Shown: positions 43,967 to 57,679, numbered from the stretch's first letter. The stretch is 64,000 nt of DNA from Stictocephala bisonia (GCA_035578905.1 JAQJVL010000002.1:5803229-5867228); one strand, 5' to 3'. A program made the numbers and translations. The notes: generated by a model not told the origin, from the letters alone.

Positions 43967-46288
43967 GTGACGCATGCGCATCCAGGTTAACTTTCCCACA
44001 CCTACTTTTAGCCTACATATTGAAATTAACTCTAAACCTAACCCTACCTAGCTCCCCCATACAACACCTACTGTTAACCTACTTATCTCAACCCCCCATA
44101 TCCCTACTACCAGAGTTAGAAAACGTTCAACACATACGGTCTCCCATATTCCATATAGTCTTCCCAAGACCTAGTACAATTTGAGAAAAATCCATAAATA
44201 AGAGTCTATGGAGAACCCTGCACAGGCCACAAGCTAGATGCACTCATAGCGTAAAAGTCCTAAAGCACATCTAATACAGTCATCACCTGAAATCCACTTT
44301 AGGTATCACTTGATCTAATTATACGTACCTCACCCTAATTCTGTATCTTCCTAGTTTATCACCTTCATGCTTGTTAGTGCTGTTTATATCTGCCCAGTTA
44401 TTATTCTTACACGTTTGCTTGTTAAACATCTATTGCTCAATGAACATCCACTGCTTGTTGCTATTGCATGAACTGACGATGGATATTACCTGTTATATAC
44501 TATGATTATAACTGTTTTCAATTGCATAGTTATAGCTACATTTCCACGGCTATGCCATCCCGTTTGTATTCATTGTAAATTAGCGTTTACCGTAAATAAA
44601 AGAGTGATACTAATCTACTTAAATCACAAGTCATCTAACCTAAAACATTGCAAAAGGTCTTTCAAATTTAACCGTCAAATATTTACCTAATATTAAACGT
44701 AAGTATAAATATTGCTAAACTACAGTGTGCCACCCTGGCCGTACTGTCTCTGAAGTTTCCACATTCACTTTAAACATTAACTAATTAATGTACTTCATAG
44801 TGAGCCAAGTACACTATTTTATAAATATCACTGATACACTTCAGCCTCAACATTACCTGAATTCAATACAAAAATAGGAGATTAAATATATAACACAATA
44901 TTACAGTTTCGAACAATAACGAGTGAACTCAAGACATCGACGTACATGTGTAAATGTATAAACCAAAATACAATATGTGGAGTCCCCTTCTGCCCTTTTC
45001 TTTAGCTTTTTTAAATCTTTTTTTTTTTTTTCTTTTCGTACTTTTATTTAAAGGGCAGATAAGGGGATTACATTGGTCCCTAACGGCTCCTGACGCTGAC
45101 ACAGAAATGCATTAACAAATGCTGTATGATAATAGTAAACAACTGTTCAATAACAATACTAAATTTATTTACAGTATCTCACTCACAGTACTTGCGTCGT
45201 AACCTATTTATTAGTATAGGGTAGTACTTAGCCTATCTCAAGAGTGTTCATTTATTTTTGTTTAACAGCTGAAGATTAAACTCATAGTAACTGAGTATAA
45301 CGCTAAACATTCAAAACATACATGTTTATTTATTTAATGAACCAACGGTCACACCATTTACAATAGTTTACAATATTAGTTTTAGTTATACAACTGGTAC
45401 AGGATAATAAATAGTTATTGTATGTTATCACAACAACCGTTACTTAACTACTAAAACCAACCCAATATTATCCTTACATCCGAACATTTACACCTTCGTA
45501 CACCACCGCGCACTTAACTAAATAATAAACACAATACAAGGAAGAACACTACAAGTTAGAATAGTAATATTAAATAAGCTATTAGAGAATTGAATGGAAA
45601 CAACGATACTTCAACTGTACATCACCGTTATCGCAAAATGACCAATACAGATAACAACGCCAATTCCAACAGAAGCATTATCGTAAAAAGTTATGCACAC
45701 CCACTTAAATCAATCTAACAGTTCTAAAATATCCACCACAGTAATACTTTGAGCGGATCCAATACATAAAGTGTCTATTCTACTATATAGTTAATAATTT
45801 AAAACATATTGGTTTTATTGTAAATTATATAAATTGAACATATTATTAAGTGACCAATATCAACTCTCAACTTCACTAATGAAGTTCTACTGTACTAAAA
45901 AGACCAATAAGGAACGTTAAGTTAATTTTCAATAAACTCTTGAAAACAATCTTTAAAGGAAAGCCCGATACAACGTAAGTACAGTGTAATACCCTTAATA
46001 ATTATATTCATATAGAGTACACATAATTCCTTCTTCCTTCAAGTCCATACCTAGTTATTTATTCACCTCAACACTACATACACTTCTAAACCTATATTAT
46101 ACTAGTTCTAAAAATATACTAAACCTACATTACACTACCTCTAAAATATACTAAACCTAAACGTATCGTCCCGCAGCTAGTAGGTCCATCCACAACAAAG
46201 GTATACATAGTGTAAGCAACACTTGGAACAAGACTAACAAGCCATATAATTTATTAAGTCAAATAATAAATTCAACAAAAAATAATAA
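43967..46288. other. Left-arm single-copy DNA with small frames
   Basis: Contains a 74-codon frame (43960-44184 +) in AC-rich DNA, the small cysteine-bearing frame at 44502, and an imperfect hairpin at about 44985-45065 (CCCCTTCTGCCCTTTTC with AAAGGGCAGATAAGGGG). No recognised gene. Confidence 0.4.
44502..44690 (+). CDS. Hypothetical 62-aa frame, left arm
   Basis: MIITVFNCIVIATFPRLC at the start resembles a short signal peptide. It is followed by HPVCIHC and a basic, Lys/Arg-rich remainder, with five cysteines in all. An identical frame exists in the other arm (59525-59713 -), but arm identity alone explains that. No splice sites or promoter decide the matter, and a chance frame is quite possible. 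Confidence 0.2.
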   Translation: MIITVFNCIVIATFPRLCHPVCIHCKLAFTVNKRVILIYLNHKSSNLKHCKRSFKFNRQIFT

Positions 46289-46289
46289 A

Positions 46290-46540
46290 TAAAAGAAAAA
46301 AAAATTAGACACACAGCAGTAGGTGAAAAACATTCATTCGAGACCTACGGATTCAAAATAACAAATGTAACAAAAAACAATAAATAAAACAAAAGAAAAA
46401 AAAATAGACACACAGCAGTAGGTGAAAAACATCCATTCGAGACCTACGGATTCAAAATAACAAATTTAACAAAAAACAATAAATAAAACAAAAGAAAAAA
46501 AATAGACACACAGCAGTAGGTGAAAAACACCCATCCGAGG
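46290..46540 (-). repeat. Three tandem units of about 98 bp, left arm
   Basis: GACACACAGCAGTAGGTGAAAAAC, then a TTCGAGACCTACGGATTC block and an AAAAACAATAAATAAAA block recur three times. They lie just downstream (in the transcribed sense) of exon 3 of the small secreted gene and may form part of its 3' UTR. Confidence 0.85.
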
Positions 46541-46588
46541 CAAACGTTCTCAGCAAATTACAAACAATTGATAAGAGTCACGAAATTT

Positions 46589-47491
46589 CTACAACAACTC
46601 TCTAAATGATTTTAGGTTTAAGTTGAAAAAACCCTCATCTGGTGTAAAGAGGGATGTGGACCATTGTGGAGCACCACTTGGTAAGTGAGTAGGTTTGTGA
46701 GCCTGTGAGTACAAAGACAATATATATATATATATTTAGAAATAACAAAAGGGTGAAAAGTGTGTGCGAGTGAGCGTGTGCCTGTAGATAAGAACTCAAA
46801 AGTAAATTAAACAACCATATCAGTATAACATCAAATTAAGAGGAATGGAATAATATGTATTTAAAATATAACAACAATAAAGGTTGATATATATTTAACA
46901 AACATTTCCTCTATCAACATGAGAACATAATAGCCTAAGACGTTAATTTTTACTCCATCAATGAAGCATTTAATTATCAGAATCAAAATCAATGTAGATA
47001 TACAGAATAACATTAGGAAACAGCTCTCACTTGCTGTAGACTGAGGTAATTGACGTTATATGTTACTTTCTATAAATTAATCAATAGACTATCACTGTTT
47101 TAAAACAATCGAATTTGAATGTTTCAGGAGGATTATTATGCACCCCAAAACGATATGTCCAGGAGGAGAAACCAATGGACCCATCACGTCTTAAAAACAA
47201 CATCTTCTTTAAACATCCGTAGTGAAAAACACAACATATACATACATTAACAACGACCTCATCCAGTTTTCCATCGGTCGTCTCATAGAATTGTCGGTTG
47301 CTCCACCATGGCTCTATAGGTGTTGGTTGAGTCTGAACAAACAACTTGCCTCAGTCAACTACATTAAAAGTCATCAATGTAGCTTACCCTTACATTGGAA
47401 ACAAACTTACCCGATTAAGCTCCTCGTCCGAGCCCATCGAGACGGTAGTGGAAAGCAGACAGATGAAAAGAACACCGTCTAAGATATACAT
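46589..47491 (-). CDS. Small secreted protein, three exons, left-arm copy (93 aa)
   Basis: Exon 1 47491-47411, exon 2 47332-47246 and exon 3 46702-46589, all read on the - strand. It is the mirror image of the gene at 56723-57627, with the same splice sites (AATCGG|GTAAGT, TTGTTCAG|ACT, GTTAAT|GTATGT, CTCACAG|GCT) and the same TAG stop. The product has a 27-residue first exon with a hydrophobic FICLLSTTVSMG core, then two exons sharing a P-x-W-S-x3-F...D/E-G pattern. I know no family for it. In my reading the coding exons are identical in both arms. Confidence 0.5.
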
Positions 47492-50330
47492 TGTTTTTGT
47501 GAAACACAAAGTGCACCATTTATTTATATTATTAAAAGTGCTTATCATTTATTCATATTAACAAAAGTGCAGCAAAGACACACTATGGGTTATGATAACC
47601 GCTGCAACATCACCTCACTCTTGTGATTTGGCGCCCGTGTCAATCCACACTGCTATCCCCCAGTTTCATTTAGTTATCCTGTTTGATTTAACCAGTTTCC
47701 TTTTACGGTGAGTATTTAATTCCCCACTACCCTCAAGTAAGCCGAAGACAAAACTTAACGGCATTCTCCAATTCCCATGGGACGCCCATAACGTCACCCT
47801 GCCTGGGTTACTTAAAACTATGTATTAATATTTATAAGACCCTGAAAAGGACCGTTTGTAGCAGAGGTGTTTAATAAATGCCTGAGATGTCCTGATGGTC
47901 CTGTCCGTCATGTGTCAGATAGGAGTTCACTAATATTCGGACATGGAAGCCCATGCCCTCTGTCCATATCCAAGTGTTTGTAACACAATGATTAAAGAAG
48001 AACAGATTGTTTAAAAGTTGATGTTCCTTGGTACCATCTTCATGTTTAGTGATCTTTGTACAGTATAAGTATACTGTACGGTTTTGAAATGGGAAAGGTG
48101 TGTATTTCCCTGTGGAAACGTAAAAAACCTTTAATAATGTAACCCGTATTATCTATCATAGCAGCCCTAGAAAGGTCTGTTGTAGATTTAGATGAACTTT
48201 ATGATGCCATGTACTATACTATGTACAAAAGTGGTCTACCGTTGATAAACAAAGAAATAAAACCGTTCAGGAAATAGGTATAAGGCAATTTCATTAACAC
48301 TTGTAAGATACTTAAAAACCCAAGGTAGAAGGCCTTGTCATAATATGCAAAAGTGTACCTTCTAATAAACTATGTTAGCTTAACCAGACCTAAGTCAGTA
48401 GAATAATAACATCTAATAGACTGTACAACCAACTCTTCTGCTAACGTAAGTAATAAGTCTAATACAATGATTTGAACCTCACAGCTTCATTCTTATATTA
48501 CAGTTTACAAAGATGATTCAAGACTAACCACATAGTACTTCATATGCCCCTCACTAAATAAAATGTACTATCCATCTCCCTATAAACGTTTTAAACCATT
48601 TCCAATGAAGGCCCCAGATGAAGACAGGCTATGGACCATTTAAACCTGAATACAATTAGAAAAAGACAGTAACAATAACACATTTTACTGCACTGTTCCA
48701 AAGAAACCCCATAGTGGGGTACTTTGGATTACATTATATTCAGTAAAATCAATTGATATTCTTGCTACTTTCAATTATCATACCTAATACACAGAACCCC
48801 TTTCATCAATTTATGCTCTATATTTAAATTAGCACAAGTAAACCTAATTGTAACAAAGCTTTATCTATTTGTTTCGTTGTAAACTCTGTAATGTATACAT
48901 ACCAACACATCAATCCTATGTGTAATAATGAGAGATTGTACATCAAATTATACCGTATTTTCTGAAGTCTTCATAGGTTAGGTAGAACTTCAATCAATAT
49001 GCATTAAATTCATAGCGTAATACCTATCAAACTACATTCATACACATTGAAGTCACAAAATAAAGTTAACATCCGTCATCTCCATCAACACACATTACCT
49101 CCAAAAAACAACACTACACCCAATACATGTTTTCATTAAGTCACACTGAAATAGTATACTTTTACCAAGTTAAAGCATTCAGTCCCCCTTTACATACGTC
49201 CATTTACCATAAATGAAGTATAGTAACCAATAATACTTTTAAAACTTATACACCCTAACCTTAGTCTACCGAACTATTGTATGTTAACCAACCTAAACTC
49301 ACAAATAACAATTGTTATATCCACAAACATATGATAAATGAAGTGTAATAACACCAAACACAAGGTGATTCCTCACACTCTATATACACCGTAGCAATAC
49401 ATTACTTACTGTATTTGAGACGTTAATCCTACAGGTATGGATCTTGAATGAGTGTAGATGAATGAGTGTAGTCTTTGTTACTAACTAAGGCTGCTGGACC
49501 CTTTGATATATCATCTATTAACAACACAATAGTCAGGAAAACTATGACATGGAACCCAAACCACATAGTATTGATTGTATTTCAAACAAACTGTCAGTTT
49601 AAAAAACATTCTAACAGAAGAGTAAATTCTATCCAAAAGTAAGAAAAAAATCAAAGATACATACAAATTTCAGAAAAAGAGTCATTTTACATAAGAATGT
49701 GTTGAAACATTTTTCAAATCAAGGAAGAACCACCAACATAGCACTCTCCAAACCCCTTAAAGCTGAGTTAAAATGCACATAAATAGGGTTATTTGTGTAC
49801 AAAATATGTTATAATTCCCTAAAAGCATTAAAATTCAGTGTCATAACAACGATATTTGTCCTAAACATTAAAAAAAACCCTTTAAAATACTCTTATAGAA
49901 CCTTTATAAACTTAGTTTGAGTTCAAAACAACATACAAAACTAATGTAACACTTGTAAATCAATTGTTTAACTCACATAATTATTTAGTTGACTCCAATC
50001 AGCTGGTAAAGTGTAAGTAACCAATAGGAATAAATGCTCTATATTGTTCACATTTTAATCCTGGTCTTAACAAAACTTGGTACTAATGATTATTTACGTA
50101 TTAAACAAATAAATGAATAGTTAGTTGAAATGTCCCTATTGTAAAAACTTTGGTATTAACACTAAGAAAGTTTGGTTCCTTTTGACTATAATATACTCGA
50201 TCAGAAAATGTATATACACCACTCCCAAAGACCCAAACACATGGAGAACCTTCTTACTGAACACACTACACCCTTGACAGATCACCATTCACCTGAACAT
50301 CACATAAAACCTTTGTTTGTCCAACCAGCT
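47492..50330. other. Left-arm DNA without assigned gene
   Basis: Two reading frames here look more protein-like than average: 48143-48277 (+, ...VVDLDELYDAMYYTMYKSG...) behind an acceptor-like TATCATAG, and about 48544-48645 (+, ...YYPSPYKRFKPFPMKAPDED...). Neither has a start and promoter. The second is interrupted by a stop in the other arm. A fragment of the GACTACACTC-tailed repeat lies at about 49430-49580 in inverse orientation. Confidence 0.35.
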
Positions 50331-50332
50331 AC

Positions 50333-50408
50333 TCTATGAAATTAAGTGGTAGAAAGGACCTTATAGCCCTAACTTCCCCCTTTAAAGTAACAATAAAGTA
50401 GTTTTCAT
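50333..50408 (+). mobile_element. SINE family B 3' end inside the left arm
   Basis: AAATTAAGTGGTAGAAAGGACC, then TTATAGCCCTAACTTCCCCC and ACAATAAAGTAG match the 3' portion of the SINE at 36241. The head is absent. Confidence 0.65.
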
Positions 50409-50565
50409 TTAATTTCCATCCAACATACATAAACAACCTAACTACCAAACACTAATACCCGTTCTATCCAGTAGTAAGACTCTCCTACCCAACACACAGT
50501 CATCTCTATAGATCAGTTACATTCACAAAACATAAGACTATTGTCAGATCACACAATTAAAATAC

Positions 50566-51540
<975 letters not shown>

Positions 51541-52780
51541 AAGGGTTTTTTGTGGACAAACACGGGTGGAAATTTCAATATTTATAATTTTATATTTATG
51601 GTGGTTGTTCATTTTAAAAAAAGTCATAATTTATTGTGTGATTTCCCAAAAGGTATGTTAAATTAAATTTGGTCCCCTTTAAACAGTTTTAAAATCTTTA
51701 AATTCAAACCGAATTTTTGGGAAAAAGGTATTTATCAAAAAAGGGGATACTTACCCAAATCTAATTTTTTAAAGCAAAAGTTAGTGGGGCCCCCAAAAAT
51801 AAGAAAACCCCTTGGTTTATATTTATTTAGCAAAATTAAAAATTTATAGTAAAATTTTACATTTGTTGATTAGTAGGGTGCCTATAAAAACATTGAGTTA
51901 ACGTTCAATGATGTGATCAAAGGTTTTAATGTTTAGTAAATGAAATTATAATTTACACCTCTAGGGGTTTTTTACTTTATGTTGGTGGGTTCCTTCCAAA
52001 ACCTTGGCTTTTGGAAAGTTTCAAATCCGTTCTAGGAATAACCCATCCCATAAATTTGGGTGTTTATCCTATTGGTTTTATTTTTTAAATAATTATTAAC
52101 TTTTGTGTTTATTAGTAAGGAAAAAGTCCAAAATTTGGTTTTAATTGGGGAAAAAAAGGTTGGGTTTTAAAAGAAATTTTGAACGGTGGGTTTTTGATTT
52201 AAAAAGTTTTTTAATTTAAATCGTTTTTTTGTGAAACCAAAAAGTTTGGGTTTTGGAAGGTTGGTTTTTCAAAAAAAAGTTAGGTTTTAAAATTAAAACG
52301 GAGGTTTCCATGTAAGAGTTAAGTTACTATCCCGAAAGTTATTGGTTATTTCAAGGAGGGGGAAAGTTAAGATTTTAATGTTTTTTTTAAGTTGGTTAAA
52401 CCCAATGAATTTTTTGTTTTTTGGTGTAAATTTAGGGTTTTTTTAAATTTCAAAGAATGGTGAATCAATTGGTGATGTTGTATTTGATGTTTTGCAACCA
52501 ATCTTTTATGTAATTTTTTTCTTTTTTTGGGTTTAATTTTTTAAATGGTTTTCTTTGTATTTAATAAAAAACTCGGATTTTTTTAATAATTTTGGGGTAA
52601 ATTTTTAAAATAATTTTTTTTTATTTAACCAATTTTTCTTGTTTTTGTTTAAAAAACTTTCCTGAATTTTGGGTGTAAAACAAGTTTTAGAAAATTTGGT
52701 TTTAGCTTTAAACCTATTTTAGTGAATAGTTAAGTAAATGATTTATATGGGTAGGGGGGTTTTATGGTGAAGGGGAAGTA
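51541..52780. other. Non-palindromic centre of the 18-kb palindrome
   Basis: About 1.2 kb of unusual composition: very rich in short T, G and A homopolymers and, in its right half, almost devoid of C on the + strand. No frame longer than about 66 codons, no splice-like structure, no repeats with the rest of the window. It could be the unique loop of the element or a poor consensus at the apex of a hairpin. Confidence 0.6.
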
Positions 52781-53577
52781 TTCAAGGAGTTTTTTTGTGG
52801 TAGGGGGGGGTGAGGGTGTGTCTAGGTCTTTGTAGAGTGTGTGGTTGGTCTTTTGTGTGTTGAGTAGGAGGGTGGTCGATGTGGAATGTGTGGAAAGTCT
52901 TGTATGTTAAGTGAATAGTCTGACAAAGTCTTTTTATGGGAGGGTGATTGGACTATCAAGAGAAATGTGTGATGTGTAGGTGGTCAATCAAGTTGTATGT
53001 TTGGTAGTAGGTCTTCCATGAATGTTGGGTGTCAATCTAAGGTTTTATGTAATGGTTAGTCACGTAGTCTATCTGTGTGTTGAGTAGGTGGGTGGTTAGT
53101 CAAGAGTGTAGAATGTTGAGTAGGTAGGTTGTTCATGTGTGTTGGTTTATCATGATTTTTGTATGTTTGGTAGGTGAGCCTTCATAAGTCTTATGCTTTG
53201 GGAAGGTGGAGTTAGTGAGTGATGACAGTTCTGTTTGATAAATACGTGTGTGATCAAACAAGTGTCTTGTGTGTATTGAGTAGATAGATGGTGGATGTAG
53301 AGTGTGTGGTAAGTCTTGTATGTTACGTAGGTTGACTGTCAATAGTATTATGTGATGGGAGGGTAGTTGGTCTGTGAAGATAGCTGTGTGTTGGGTAGGA
53401 GAGTCTTACTACTGAATAGGAAGGGTTATGAGGCTTGGTAGGTGTCTTGTACATGAATGTTGGGTGTCAATCAAAGGTCAAGTGTAATGGAGTTTATTTA
53501 TAAGTTTATAAGTTGAGTGATATGTCGGAGGTACTGTGTGTTTACTAGGTGGGAGGTTAGTCACAAATCTTGTATTT

Positions 53578-53580
<3 letters not shown>
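52781..53580. repeat. Degenerate inner minisatellite, right arm
   Basis: The mirror of 50679-51540, with TGTGTTGAGTAGGTGGGTGG and AGTCTTGTATGTT words. It pairs cleanly with the left arm only from about 53095 outward. Confidence 0.7.

Positions 53581-53649
<69 letters not shown>
53581..53649 (+). repeat. (GT)n microsatellite, right arm (about 34 units)
   Basis: Uninterrupted GT repeat, about 43 bases shorter than its partner at 50567. Confidence 0.97.
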
Positions 53650-53808
53650 GTATTTTAATTGTGTGATCTGACAATAGTCTTATGTTTTGTGAATGTAACT
53701 GATCTATAGAGATGACTGTGTGTTGGGTAGGAGAGTCTTACTACTGGATAGAACGGGTATTAGTGTTTGGTAGTTAGGTTGTTTATGTATGTTGGATGGA
53801 AATTAAAT

Positions 53809-53885
53809 GAAAACTACTTTATTGTTACTTTAAAAGGGGAAGTTAGGGCTATAAGGTCCTTTCTACCACTTAATTTCATAGAGTA
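53809..53885 (-). mobile_element. SINE family B 3' end inside the right arm
   Basis: Mirror copy of 50333-50408: ACTTTATTGTTACTTTAAAA, then GGGGAAGTTAGGGCTATAAGG. Confidence 0.65.
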
Positions 53886-56680
53886 GCTGGTTGGACAAAC
53901 AAAGGTTTTATGTGATGTTCAGGTGAATGGTGATCTGTCAAGGGTGTAGTGTGTTCAGTAAGAAGGTTCTCCATGTGTTTGGGTCTTTGGGAGTGGTGTA
54001 TATACATTTTCTGATCGAGTATATTATAGTCAAAAGGAACCAAACTTTCTTAGTGTTAATACCAAAGTTTTTACAATAGGGACATTTCAACTAACTATTC
54101 ATTTATTTGTTTAATACGTAAATAATCATTAGTACCAAGTTTTGTTAAGACCAGGATTAAAATGTGAACATTATAGAGCATTTATTCCTATTGGTTACTT
54201 ACACTTTACCAGCTGATTGGAGTCAACTAAATAATTATGTGAGTTAAACAATTGATTTACAAGTGTTACATTAGTTTTGTATGTTGTTTTGAACTCAAAC
54301 TAAGTTTATAAAGGTTCTATAAGAGTATTTTAAAGGGTTTTTTTAATGTTTAGGACAAATATCGTTGTTATGACACTGAATTTTAATGCTTTTAGGGAAT
54401 TATAACATATTTTGTACACAAATAACCCTATTTATGTGCATTTTAACTCAGCTTTAAGGGGTTTGGAGAGTGCTATGTTGGTGGTTCTTCCTTGATTTGA
54501 AAAATGTTTCAACACATTCTTATGTAAAATGACTCTTTTTCTGAAATTTGTATGTATCTTTGATTTTTTTCTTACTTTTGGATAGAATTTACTCTTCTGT
54601 TAGAATGTTTTTTAAACTGACAGTTTGTTTGAAATACAATCAATACTATGTGGTTTGGGTTCCATGTCATAGTTTTCCTGACTATTGTGTTGTTAATAGA
54701 TGATATATCAAAGGGTCCAGCAGCCTTAGTTAGTAACAAAGACTACACTCATTCATCTACACTCATTCAAGATCCATACCTGTAGGATTAACGTCTCAAA
54801 TACAGTAAGTAATGTATTGCTACGGTGTATATAGAGTGTGAGGAATCACCTTGTGTTTGGTGTTATTACACTTCATTTATCATATGTTTGTGGATATAAC
54901 AATTGTTATTTGTGAGTTTAGGTTGGTTAACATACAATAGTTCGGTAGACTAAGGTTAGGGTGTATAAGTTTTAAAAGTATTATTGGTTACTATACTTCA
55001 TTTATGGTAAATGGACGTATGTAAAGGGGGACTGAATGCTTTAACTTGGTAAAAGTATACTATTTCAGTGTGACTTAATGAAAACATGTATTGGGTGTAG
55101 TGTTGTTTTTTGGAGGTAATGTGTGTTGATGGAGATGACGGATGTTAACTTTATTTTGTGACTTCAATGTGTATGAATGTAGTTTGATAGGTATTACGCT
55201 ATGAATTTAATGCATATTGATTGAAGTTCTACCTAACCTATGAAGACTTCAGAAAATACGGTATAATTTGATGTACAATCTCTCATTATTACACATAGGA
55301 TTGATGTGTTGGTATGTATACATTACAGAGTTTACAACGAAACAAATAGATAAAGCTTTGTTACAATTAGGTTTACTTGTGCTAATTTAAATATAGAGCA
55401 TAAATTGATGAAAGGGGTTCTGTGTATTAGGTATGATAATTGAAAGTAGCAAGAATATCAATTGATTTTACTGAATATAATGTAATCCAAAGTACCCCAC
55501 TATGGGGTTTCTTTGGAACAGTGCAGTAAAATGTGTTATTGTTACTGTCTTTTTCTAATTGTATTCAGGTTTAAATGGTTCATAGCCTGTCTTCATCTGG
55601 GGCCTTCATTGGAAATGGTTTAAAACGTTTATAGGGAGATGGATAGTACATTTTATTTAGTGAGGGGCATATGAAGTACTATGTGGTTAGTCTTGAATCA
55701 TCTTTGTAAACTGTAATATAAGAATGAAGCTGTGAGGTTCAAATCATTGTATTAGACTTATTACTTACGTTAGCAGAAGAGTTGGTTGTACAGTCTATTA
55801 GATGTTATTATTCTACTGACTTAGGTCTGGTTAAGCTAACATAGTTTATTAGAAGGTACACTTTTGCATATTATGACAAGGCCTTCTACCTTGGGTTTTT
55901 AAGTATCTTACAAGTGTTAATGAAATTGCCTTATACCTATTTCCTGAACGGTTTTATTTCTTTGTTTATCAACGGTAGACCACTTTTGTACATAGTATAG
56001 TACATGGCATCATAAAGTTCATCTAAATCTACAACAGACCTTTCTAGGGCTGCTATGATAGATAATACGGGTTACATTATTAAAGATTTTTTACGTTTCC
56101 ACAGGGAAATACACACCTTTCCCATTTCAAAACCGTACAGTATACTTATACTGTACAAAGATCACTAAACATGAAGATGGTACCAAGGAACATCAACTTT
56201 TAAACAATCTGTTCTTCTTTAATCATTGTGTTACAAACACTTGGATATGGACAGAGGGCATGGGCTTCCATGTCCGAATATTAGTGAACTCCTATCTGAC
56301 ACATGACGGACAGGACCATCAGGACATCTCAGGCATTTATTAAACACCTCTGCTACAAACGGTCCTTTTCAGGGTCTTATAAATATTAATACATAGTTTT
56401 AAGTAACCCAGGCAGGGTGACGTTATGGGCGTCCCATGGGAATTGGAGAATGCCGTTAAGTTTTGTCTTCGGCTTACTTGAGGGTAGTGGGGAATTAAAT
56501 ACTCACCGTAAAAGGAAACTGGTTAAATCAAACAGGATAACTAAATGAAACTGGGGGATAGCAGTGTGGATTGACACGGGCGCCAAATCACAAGAGTGAG
56601 GTGATGTTGCAGCGGTTATCATAACCCATAGTGTGTCTTTGCTGCACTTTTGTTAATATGAATAAATGATAAGCACTTTT
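53886..56680. other. Right-arm DNA without assigned gene
   Basis: Mirror of 47500-50330. It includes the GACTACACTC-tailed repeat fragment at 54640-54780. No gene assigned. Confidence 0.35.
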
Positions 56681-56685
56681 AATAA

Positions 56686-56722
56686 TATAAATAAATGGTG
56701 CACTTTGTGTTTCACAAAAACA
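56686..56722 (+). promoter_or_regulatory. TATA box and start region of the right-arm secreted gene
   Basis: TATAAATA at 56686-56693 lies about 26-30 bases before TTCACAAAA (56711 onward), and the ATG follows at 56723. The mirror promoter serves the left-arm copy (about 47492-47528). Confidence 0.4.
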
Positions 56723-57627
56723 ATGTATATCTTAGACGGTGTTCTTTTCATCTGTCTGCTTTCCACTACCGTCTCGATGGGCTCGGACGAGGAGCTTAAT
56801 CGGGTAAGTTTGTTTCCAATGTAAGGGTAAGCTACATTGATGACTTTTAATGTAGTTGACTGAGGCAAGTTGTTTGTTCAGACTCAACCAACACCTATAG
56901 AGCCATGGTGGAGCAACCGACAATTCTATGAGACGACCGATGGAAAACTGGATGAGGTCGTTGTTAATGTATGTATATGTTGTGTTTTTCACTACGGATG
57001 TTTAAAGAAGATGTTGTTTTTAAGACGTGATGGGTCCATTGGTTTCTCCTCCTGGACATATCGTTTTGGGGTGCATAATAATCCTCCTGAAACATTCAAA
57101 TTCGATTGTTTTAAAACAGTGATAGTCTATTGATTAATTTATAGAAAGTAACATATAACGTCAATTACCTCAGTCTACAGCAAGTGAGAGCTGTTTCCTA
57201 ATGTTATTCTGTATATCTACATTGATTTTGATTCTGATAATTAAATGCTTCATTGATGGAGTAAAAATTAACGTCTTAGGCTATTATGTTCTCATGTTGA
57301 TAGAGGAAATGTTTGTTAAATATATATCAACCTTTATTGTTGTTATATTTTAAATACATATTATTCCATTCCTCTTAATTTGATGTTATACTGATATGGT
57401 TGTTTAATTTACTTTTGAGTTCTTATCTACAGGCACACGCTCACTCGCACACACTTTTCACCCTTTTGTTATTTCTAAATATATATATATATATATTGTC
57501 TTTGTACTCACAGGCTCACAAACCTACTCACTTACCAAGTGGTGCTCCACAATGGTCCACATCCCTCTTTACACCAGATGAGGGTTTTTTCAACTTAAAC
57601 CTAAAATCATTTAGAGAGTTGTTGTAG
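56723..57627 (+). CDS. Small secreted protein, three exons, right-arm copy (93 aa)
   Basis: Exon 1 56723-56803 (27 codons) starts MYILDGVLFICLLSTTVS, a clear signal-peptide shape, and ends CGG|GTAAGT. A 78-base intron ends TTGTTCAG. Exon 2 56882-56968 (29 codons) ends GTTAAT|GTATGT. A 545-base intron ends ACTCACAG. Exon 3 57514-57627 (37 codons plus TAG) follows. All junctions are phase 0. Exon 2 carries P35-W-W-S38...F42...D47-G48 and exon 3 P68-Q-W-S71...F75...D78-E-G80, so they look like duplicated modules. The start context is ACA-ATG, and AATAAA occurs at 57960. The product would be secreted; its function is unknown. If the second intron is retained, exon 2 reads on to 57133 for a 110-aa alternative with three clustered cysteines. 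Not recognised as any known family. Confidence 0.5.
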
Positions 57628-57679
57628 AAATTTCGTGACTCTTATCAATTGTTTGTAATTTGCTGAGAACGTTTGCCTC

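Noticed and set aside
43348..43999. Ala/Arg/Gly/Cys-rich frames of 85-126 codons in the arms, both strands
   Set aside because: All cross the GC-rich minisatellite, in several registers and both directions at once, and change with unit number.
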